In this document: piece by piece, positions 58,569 through 64,000 of the stretch
Position numbering within the stretch: the stretch's first letter is position 1
Layout of the letters: each line of letters starts with the position of its first letter
NCBI RefSeq assembly: GCF_003966955.1
Contig: NZ_AP019367.1
Location: 1,550,001 to 1,614,000, forward strand
DNA length: 64,000 nt
Source: Parolsenella catena
GTDB taxonomy: Bacteria > Actinomycetota > Coriobacteriia > Coriobacteriales > Atopobiaceae
Direction: 5' to 3'
Program-made: the position numbers and the translations under genes
The notes under the pieces: generated by a model
Told to the model about the DNA's origin: nothing
Database searches by the model: none
The model's input: the letters and a program-made list of their open reading frames with translations, nothing else

Positions 58569-59300
58569 CTACAGCCGCTTGACGCCCACCACGCGAAGCG
58601 CGTTGCCGTCGACGCAGAACGACACGTCAAGGCCGGCGTAGGCCAGGTGATAGACGCGCTCGGGCTCATGCTTGCTGCCGGCGCGGCGCGGGTCCTGTCG
58701 CAGCACCTCGACGAGGCCATCCGCCTTCTCGGCGGGCACCAGCGCGAGAAGCGCCTCCGGAAAGTCCACCGCAAGCTCGTGCCAGGGCGCACGCTCGATC
58801 CAGCCGCCCGTGGCATCCGTATGGCAGTCCGCGAACGGGATGTAGGGCTTGATGTCGAGGATGGGCGTGCCATCGCGAAGGTCGGCGCCCAGCACGTGGA
58901 TCACGGGACCGTCCTCGCGAAGCTCAACGCGCTCGAGGCGCACGCACGTGAGGCCAATCGGGTTTGGCCTGAACGGGCTGCGCGTCGCGAACACGCCCAC
59001 GCGCTCGGCCCCGCCCAGGCGAGGAGGGCGCACCGTGGGCCGCCAGCCGCGGCTCGCGACACCCGCAGTGGCACCCGCGGAGTCTGCCGCCACGTCTGAC
59101 GCCGCACCACCGGCCAGGCCGTTCTCGAACTGCCAGATGAGCCACAGGTGCGAGAACTCCTCAAGTCCGGCGACGGCCGCGGCACTTGCGAACTCGGGTT
59201 CAAAGCGAATCTCGCCGTGCAGGTGCGGCGCGAGCGACCCGTTGCGTGGGATGCCGAACTTCTGCGGCAGGTCCGTGCGGATGCGCGCGATGGGCCCCAT
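58569..59300 (-). CDS. trmO: tRNA m6t6A37 methyltransferase TrmO (TsaA)
   Basis: 243 aa. The TsaA beta-barrel signatures are IARIRTDLPQKFGIPRNG, HLWLIWQF, RPNPIGLTCVRLERV and DLRDGTPILDIKPYIPFAD. It methylates t6A37 of threonine tRNA using SAM. The start is 4 bp after the MerR stop, so the two are cotranscribed. Confidence 0.93.
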   Translation of the reverse strand: MGPIARIRTDLPQKFGIPRNGSLAPHLHGEIRFEPEFASAAAVAGLEEFSHLWLIWQFENGLAGGAASDVAADSAGATAGVASRGWRPTVRPPRLGGAERVGVFATRSPFRPNPIGLTCVRLERVELREDGPVIHVLGADLRDGTPILDIKPYIPFADCHTDATGGWIERAPWHELAVDFPEALLALVPAEKADGLVEVLRQDPRRAGSKHEPERVYHLAYAGLDVSFCVDGNALRVVGVKRL

Positions 59301-59303
59301 CGG

Positions 59304-59708
59304 CTACTCGCCGTCCTTCGGCAGCAGGTTGCCGTAGTACTCCGTGCGCCCGGCGAGGACGTTGTCGTAGAAGCCCTGCTTCCGGTCGATGTAGTCGATA
59401 CTCGCCTGCACCTCGGCCAGGCGCTCCACGAGCTTCTCGCGCTTCTCGGCCAAGAAGGCCTTGCGCGCGGGGATGGAGCTCTCGCCCTCGAGGCACATGT
59501 CCAGGTACTCGCGCATCTCCTCGATGGACAGGCCGCAGCGCTTGAGGCACCCCAGGCCGCGCAGCCACTCCACGTCTCGCTCGTCAAAGACGCGGCGGTT
59601 GTTCTTGTCGCGCTTGACGTTGGGGACAAGCCCCTGGTTGCAGTAGAACTTCAGCGTCTGGTAGGTCATGCCCAGCTCGCGGCAGGCCTGCATCATCGTG
59701 TACGTCAT
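59304..59708 (-). CDS. MerR-family regulator
   Basis: 134 aa. N-terminal MerR HTH (QACRELGMTYQTLKFYCNQGLVPNVKRDKNNRRVF) and a long coiled-coil dimerisation helix (EKREKLVERLAEVQASIDYIDRKQ). No metal-binding Cys tail. It is cotranscribed with trmO. The 182 bp upstream (59709-59890) show no other gene. Confidence 0.9.
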   Translation of the reverse strand: MTYTMMQACRELGMTYQTLKFYCNQGLVPNVKRDKNNRRVFDERDVEWLRGLGCLKRCGLSIEEMREYLDMCLEGESSIPARKAFLAEKREKLVERLAEVQASIDYIDRKQGFYDNVLAGRTEYYGNLLPKDGE

Positions 59709-59890
59709 GCGGAGAAGCCCTTCCCTCCCCTTCTTGCGTTTTTACCGATACGACTTCCTCCGCCGGCACGAGGGCATGCGCACGCTGTTGCTCGAGCTTG
59801 GCGTGGGCGGCAACACGCCCGGCATCATCAAGTACCCGTTCTGGCAGATGTGCGCGAGAAACCCGCATGCCACCTGCGCCCGCGCCCCGC

Positions 59891-60547
59891 TCACGCGCGC
59901 AGCAGCCAGGCAATGCCGCGAGCGGTACGCGCATCTGGCTCGCAGAAGTGGTTGCCGGGGTTGAGCTCGAGCGTCGTCTCCACCCCGCGCTCGCGAAGCA
60001 GCGCCTCGAAACCACGCGTTGCGTCAAGCACCCCGCGCATCATGCGGTTGGGCGTCTTATGCTCCCTCTTGCCCAGGGAGAGGTAGGCAACATCGGGACT
60101 CGCCGCCAGGGGTCGCCCTGTGCACCAATCGAGAAGCCCGGGGAACCACAGCGAGCCCGAGACGCTCGCCACGCGCGAGAAGGCCGGCGTCTCCCACAGC
60201 GACCACAGCGCAAAGAGCCCCGCAAGCGAGTACCCCGCGATGCCGCGCCAGGCCACGGGCCAGGGCAATCCATCCTCTACCTGCGGAATCACCTCGCTAA
60301 GGAGCTTCTCGAGATGCTCGCGCGCGCCTCCCGCAAACGGCTCATCGCTGCGCGTCGTGGCCTCGCACCCCCAGGGGCTGAGATCGCGGTTCCAGTCCAG
60401 GCCGCCCACCGCCACGAGCGCGAACGGCGGGCATCCGGCCTCCTGGCACGCCTCCCACACCGGCGCGCCATCCCCCTGGAACACGTTGAGGTAGACAACC
60501 GGGAGCGGACCCTCCGCCCGCTCAGGCTTCCACACGCTCACATCCAT
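59891..60547 (-). CDS. Alpha/beta-hydrolase esterase (IroE/esterase-D-like)
   Basis: 218 aa from ATG 60547. Nucleophile elbow GYSLAGLFALW (GxSxxG) and a C-terminal His in LNPGNHFCEPD. An acidic residue for the triad is not certain. Resembles siderophore/ferri-enterobactin-type or feruloyl esterases. No signal peptide, so cytoplasmic. Substrate unknown. Confidence 0.8.
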   Translation of the reverse strand: MDVSVWKPERAEGPLPVVYLNVFQGDGAPVWEACQEAGCPPFALVAVGGLDWNRDLSPWGCEATTRSDEPFAGGAREHLEKLLSEVIPQVEDGLPWPVAWRGIAGYSLAGLFALWSLWETPAFSRVASVSGSLWFPGLLDWCTGRPLAASPDVAYLSLGKREHKTPNRMMRGVLDATRGFEALLRERGVETTLELNPGNHFCEPDARTARGIAWLLRA

Positions 60548-60646
60548 GGCCGCTCCCCGTTCCTCTCGTCCTTTCGTAGGCCCCAGCCGCCTTCCGTTCG
60601 TCTATAAAAGAGTCTACGAGACGTTCCTGCGGGGAGGGGCCCAACC

Positions 60647-60784
60647 ATGACAGTCACACGCAAGGCGTTCATCGCCGGGGCCGCCGGCGGCATCGCAAGC
60701 CTGTTCCTCCCCTCGCTGCCGGACGCGCCGGACACCGGCGACGAGGGCCTGCTCGATCGCCTCGCCCGCACCCTAGGCATGTGA
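60647..60784 (+). CDS. Small 45-aa exported or membrane-anchored protein
   Basis: ATG 60647 with SD GGGGAGGGG. It encodes MTVTRKAFIAGAAGGIASLF followed by a Pro-rich LPSLPDAP and an acidic tail (DTGDEGLLDRL) ending ARTLGM. The N-terminus looks like a short Tat/Sec-type hydrophobic anchor. -10-like TATAAA is at 60603. The stop lies at the edge of the palindrome at 60788. No relatives recognised. Confidence 0.55.
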   Translation: MTVTRKAFIAGAAGGIASLFLPSLPDAPDTGDEGLLDRLARTLGM

Positions 60785-60787
60785 GTG

Positions 60788-60815
60788 GTGGAACAGGGGC
60801 AGCCCCCTGTTCCAC
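60788..60815. repeat. GTGGAACAGGGG/CCCCTGTTCCAC palindrome
   Basis: 12-bp perfect arms (60788-60799, 60804-60815) with a 4-nt centre. It sits between the convergent 45-aa gene and dus, abutting the dus stop codon. Confidence 0.85.
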
Positions 60816-61754
60816 TCACGCCCCCGCCAGGCGCTCGTCCTCAAAGACGCGGGCGGCGGCGGTCCTGTACTCATCAAGTCTCTTGCCCTTGCGCACGTGG
60901 CGCCACACCGCCACGGGATCGACGAAGGAGCCCTTGGCGTAGGACCACCACTCCTTCATGCGAAACACCGCGTTGCCGCCCATCTCCGCAGCGTAGGCCT
61001 CCAGCAACCCGTCATGGAACGCGCGCAGCTCGTCCAGGGAAAGCGGCGCTCCCGCGCGCAGCTCGCGAGGCAGCGCGGGATTGGCCAGCACGCCACGGCC
61101 CAGCATCACGTGGCGCGTCTCGGGCCAGGCCGCAAGGAGCGCGTCGTAGTCCGCCGGCGCAAAGACGTCGCCGTTGTATGCCACGGGAAACGGCGCCCGC
61201 TCGAGCGTCTTTCCGTAGAGCTTGCGGCGCGGCGAGCCGTCGTACTGGTCTGCCCGCACGCGTGGATGCACAATGAGCTCGGCCAACGGCAGGCCGCAGT
61301 AGATGTCGAGCAGGCGCTCGTACTCCTCGTCATGCTCGAGCCCCAGGCGCGTCTTGACCGAGACGGGCAGCGGCGAGCGCTCGCACACGTCTGCGAGGAA
61401 CGCCTCGAGCTCCTCGGGCCGCGCGAGAAAGCCGGCTCCCTTGCCCTTGGCGACCACGGTGCCAGACGGGCAGCCCAGGTTCAGGTTGACCTCGGCATAT
61501 CCCATGCCCGCAAGCAGCCCCGCAGCCCACACGAACTCGTCGGCGTCCTTCGTCAACAGCTGCGGGACCACGTCAAGGCCCTCGTTGGCCACGGGGTCGA
61601 GCTCGCGGACGGCCTTGCCCTTGAACGCGCAGCCCACACGCGGCGGAGCGATAAACGGCGTGTAGTAGCGGTCGAGCGCACCAAAGCAGTCCGCGTGGAC
61701 GCGACGGAACACGTGGCCCGTTATCCCCTCCATCGGGGCAAGGGACAAGATCAT
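60816..61754 (-). CDS. dus: tRNA-dihydrouridine synthase
   Basis: 312 aa. FMN-dependent TIM barrel: SLAPMEGITGHVFRR at the start, EVNLNLGCPSGTVVAKGKGAGFL with the catalytic Cys region, VSVKTRLG, LIVHPRVRADQYDG and FPVAYNGDVF, then MLGRGVLANPAL. It reduces uridine in tRNA D-loops with NADPH. The subfamily is not resolved. Confidence 0.93.
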   Translation of the reverse strand: MILSLAPMEGITGHVFRRVHADCFGALDRYYTPFIAPPRVGCAFKGKAVRELDPVANEGLDVVPQLLTKDADEFVWAAGLLAGMGYAEVNLNLGCPSGTVVAKGKGAGFLARPEELEAFLADVCERSPLPVSVKTRLGLEHDEEYERLLDIYCGLPLAELIVHPRVRADQYDGSPRRKLYGKTLERAPFPVAYNGDVFAPADYDALLAAWPETRHVMLGRGVLANPALPRELRAGAPLSLDELRAFHDGLLEAYAAEMGGNAVFRMKEWWSYAKGSFVDPVAVWRHVRKGKRLDEYRTAAARVFEDERLAGA

Positions 61755-61799
61755 CGGCTTTCCTCTCGTTGTGGAATGGGAGACGACCCCCGCTCCACG

Positions 61800-63404
61800 T
61801 TACTCCCGGATGGCCGCCGCGGCGATCAGGGATGTGGCACCAGCAGCAATCAGCGCGAGAAGCGCACCGGGGCCAAACGCGTCGGAGGTCTGGGGGAGCT
61901 GCGCGCCTTCCGAGCTCGCTCCGTCCGCCTTGCCGGCAGGATTGGCGCCAGCCGTCGCTCCGCCGTCGCCGGGCTGTGCGGGCGTCGGCTTTCTCGTGAA
62001 CTTCCAGGCGCCCGAGAAGTGCACGTTGCCCTCCTCGTCGGCGTTGTCCATGCTCGCCTCGGCGGTAGTGCGGTCATAGCCCACGAAGGTCCACGTGCCG
62101 TCAGCCGTCTCCACGCTCGTCTGCGACGGGGCGAGTGCGCTGATCTCGCTGCCGCGCGAATAGGGTTTGCTATCCGCGGGGAGCAACGCCAGCACCTCGT
62201 CGGGCAGCTGCTGGCCCGGCGTGGCGCTCTGGAACTCGTACTTGGCATGGAACTCGGAAAGAGACCCGCTGCCTGCCGCAATCAGACAGACTTCGTCCCC
62301 AGAGCCGATGTTGGCATAGTCGGGATACTTCCGACGCTTCTCCTTCGACTGGTCAAAGTAGCGAGAAGTTTCGTCGTCGACATACCAACCGTCGATCCTC
62401 TCGTTGGTCACGTCGTCCGGCTTGCTGCCAAGGTAGCGCTCACCCATGCTTTCGGCAGGAGACAGCCGTGCCGGAGTATTAGCAAGATAGACGTCCGATG
62501 CCGCGCCATTAGCGACGTTATTGCAGAGCTTCGCATTGTTCACGACCACTGCTCCGTCGTTTCCCACCGCAGCGAGTCCGCCGCCACATATCGTGGCCGT
62601 GTTGCCGGTGATGGAGCCTCCACCAATCTTCATCTCGGCGGAGTTGTCGGAGAGCATGACACCGCCACCCACGTCAGCACGATTGCCCGAGATGGTGCCG
62701 CCATTCATGGTGAAGAACGATCCATACGCTACGAACACGCCGCCGCCGAAGCTTTGAAAAGTCTGGTCAGGATCCGAAGGAGGAGCTATCGCGTAACAAT
62801 CCGTGATTTCGCCGCCATCCATAACGAACGTGCCGCCGTAGGCCACCCCGACGCCTCCGCCGTAGCAAACGGATCCGCCGTTTATGCCACAGTGCCTGAT
62901 GGTGCCACCATGCATGTGGAACGTGCCGCCATAGACAGTGACGCCGCCGCCGTAGTAGTTGTTGCCCTCGCGGCCGGCGAGCGTGACGCCCGCGTACATG
63001 TCGCAGGTGCCCTCAACGTAAAGCAGGCCCGGGACGTCGTTGTTCTGCTCGTCCGAACCCTTGATGGTCAGGGTGTCGCTGCCGTCCGCAGCGCCCAGGC
63101 TCAGGTGCGAGCCCTTCATGACTTGAAGGGAGCCGTACGTGCCAATCGTCAGCGTGTGCCCACAGCCCAGGATGGTGACCGGGCACGGCCCGGACACGCT
63201 GGCTTCCGACTCGATATCGGCCGCAAGCTTGATGACGTAATCTCCGTCCGCTTTCTCGTTGATGTCAGCAACGGCGTTCTTGAACTCCTTGCTATTGCCC
63301 ACCTCGTAGACGTTAGATTCCGTGGCAAACGCCAACGTGGGTGCCGCAAACACGCAAGATACGAGCATCGTCATAAGGGCAAGCGCCCTGCCAAACGTCT
63401 TCAC
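61800..63404 (-). CDS. Beta-helix surface protein with SHIRT domain and sortase-type anchor
   Basis: 534 aa. Signal peptide (RALALMTMLVSCVFAAPTLAFA). Residues ~90-310 repeat Gly-rich beta-helix turns (GGGVTVYGGTFHMHGGTI; GGGVFVAYGSFFTMNGGTI). Residues ~395-485 form a SHIRT-like domain (YEFQSATPGQQLPDEVLALLP...WTFVGYDRTTAEASM...FSGAWKFT). The C-terminus has LPQTSDAFG, a hydrophobic span and AIRE: a sortase anchor in which the usual TG is TS and the basic tail is very short. Likely a wall-anchored adhesin or glycan-binding protein. Confidence 0.88.
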   Translation of the reverse strand: MKTFGRALALMTMLVSCVFAAPTLAFATESNVYEVGNSKEFKNAVADINEKADGDYVIKLAADIESEASVSGPCPVTILGCGHTLTIGTYGSLQVMKGSHLSLGAADGSDTLTIKGSDEQNNDVPGLLYVEGTCDMYAGVTLAGREGNNYYGGGVTVYGGTFHMHGGTIRHCGINGGSVCYGGGVGVAYGGTFVMDGGEITDCYAIAPPSDPDQTFQSFGGGVFVAYGSFFTMNGGTISGNRADVGGGVMLSDNSAEMKIGGGSITGNTATICGGGLAAVGNDGAVVVNNAKLCNNVANGAASDVYLANTPARLSPAESMGERYLGSKPDDVTNERIDGWYVDDETSRYFDQSKEKRRKYPDYANIGSGDEVCLIAAGSGSLSEFHAKYEFQSATPGQQLPDEVLALLPADSKPYSRGSEISALAPSQTSVETADGTWTFVGYDRTTAEASMDNADEEGNVHFSGAWKFTRKPTPAQPGDGGATAGANPAGKADGASSEGAQLPQTSDAFGPGALLALIAAGATSLIAAAAIRE

Positions 63405-63648
63405 TAAAACCTACTTTCAAACGTGACCACAACCGTAGACAGAGCATCGAGCTCCCCGTGCGAACAAAAACGACGCTCGCGCTGCATCAAAGGTTCGTTG
63501 CAACTAAATTTGTCAGTTTATTAAATTCTTGTTGCCCGGTCCACAGCAATTCAGACTAGCTACACCGCTCAACAGCGCCACTACTCCCCCACGCACTTAT
63601 AGTGAACGAGACGCCATATCCACCCGAACAGGCTCGAAGGCAGGCCCC
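63405..63648. other. Divergent intergenic region
   Basis: 244 bp between the surface protein and the MFS gene. AT-rich around 63500-63530 (AAATTTGTCAGTTTATTAAATT). It must contain both divergent promoters, but I cannot place convincing -35/-10 pairs or any RNA gene. Confidence 0.5.
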
Positions 63649-64000
63649 ATGACCCCAGCGCAAAAGAAGATAGTCGTTACGCTCGGGTTTTGCGGGCTCG
63701 TCTCCGCCGCAGACAACTGGTTTGTCTCTCCTGCGCTCCCGGCGATCGCCCAGACGCTCGCCATCGCCCCGGCAACCGCAACGGTCATCCTCACCGCATA
63801 CCTCACGCCTTACGGGCTGCTGCAGCCCGTATGTGGCGCCATTGGCGATGCCGTTGGACGCGTGCGTCTCCTTTGCATCATCGTCGCGGGCCTTGCCGTG
63901 AGCACCGTGCTTTGCGCCGCAGCGCCCACGCTCGAAGCGCTCGTCGTGGCGCGAATCGTCACTGGCTGCTTCGCCGCGGGAATCATCAGCGTAAATCAGT
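63649..64000 (+). CDS. MFS transporter, N-terminal part (runs off window)
   Basis: 117 codons visible from ATG 63649. Residues 10-30 form the first membrane segment with a conserved D-N-W (SAADNWFVSPALPAIAQ). Helix 2 precedes the MFS loop motif GAIGDAVGRVRLL (G-x-x-D-x-x-G-R). Helices 3 and 4 follow, with GCFAAGIISVNQ at the cut. Probably a 12-14 helix drug or metabolite exporter. The substrate is unknown because the rest lies outside. Confidence 0.85.
   Translation, partial: MTPAQKKIVVTLGFCGLVSAADNWFVSPALPAIAQTLAIAPATATVILTAYLTPYGLLQPVCGAIGDAVGRVRLLCIIVAGLAVSTVLCAAAPTLEALVVARIVTGCFAAGIISVNQ

Overview
The window is high-GC DNA from an anaerobic, host-associated actinobacterium. The class Coriobacteriia (an Olsenella-, Parolsenella- or Collinsella-like organism) is my best inference. 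It rests on the base composition, an oxygen-sensitive pyruvate formate-lyase pair with an FNR-type regulator, a bile-salt-hydrolase-type enzyme, a sortase-type SHIRT surface protein, and actinobacterial-looking housekeeping genes. No taxonomic search could be run.

Layout. 1-5.3 kb: a three-gene unit (TerB-domain protein, P-loop ATPase, DEVH helicase) that matches the described anti-phage system Shango. It is followed by a convergent, AT-richer spermidine-synthase-fold gene. 6.1-16.8 kb: two complete rRNA operons (16S-23S-5S, minus strand) in tandem as a 5,272-bp direct repeat. The left 23S copy carries a 165-nt patch with 20 substitutions, some at near-universal positions. 16.9-29.8 kb: HD hydrolase and asparaginase; a TrpXYZ-type ABC transporter; an excisionase-type HTH protein; PAP2 phosphatase; an amino-acid ABC binding protein and permease without an ATPase; a Ski2-like helicase; the ribosome-assembly GTPase EngB; and a cation-diffusion transporter. 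29.9-39.9 kb: an RGG-repeat winged-helix protein; an XRE-regulator/aminotransferase fusion with a palindromic operator cluster; an alcohol/aldehyde dehydrogenase pair; an ArsC-like protein without the catalytic cysteine; a deformylase-like protein lacking the catalytic glutamate; an amidohydrolase; and RsmJ.

40-51 kb: Crp/FNR regulator, FNR box, pflA and pflB; RlmH; an HxlR remnant; a bile salt hydrolase; uracil-DNA glycosylase; release factor 3; and a YtrA-type GntR/ABC operon. 51.2-55 kb: a minus-strand accessory cluster of a ClpP paralogue, a soluble VirD4/TraG-like ATPase, an unknown protein and a possible PD-(D/E)XK nuclease. It looks like a fragment of a mobile or defence module. 55-64 kb: two pyridoxamine-phosphate-oxidase-fold paralogues (one truncated), mannose-6-phosphate isomerase, a DUF389 membrane protein, a MerR/TrmO pair, an esterase, a tRNA-dihydrouridine synthase, a large SHIRT-domain surface protein and the start of an MFS transporter.

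Small palindromic elements are scattered through the right half. They include GGGAC-core near-perfect palindromes with compensated base changes, two TGGGACAAT hairpins placed directly before ribosome-binding sites, and bipartite terminator hairpins. The best candidates for something undescribed are the XRE-aminotransferase fusion with its operator, the ClpP/VirD4/unknown/nuclease cluster, the glutamate-less deformylase and the paired TGGGACAAT leader hairpins.
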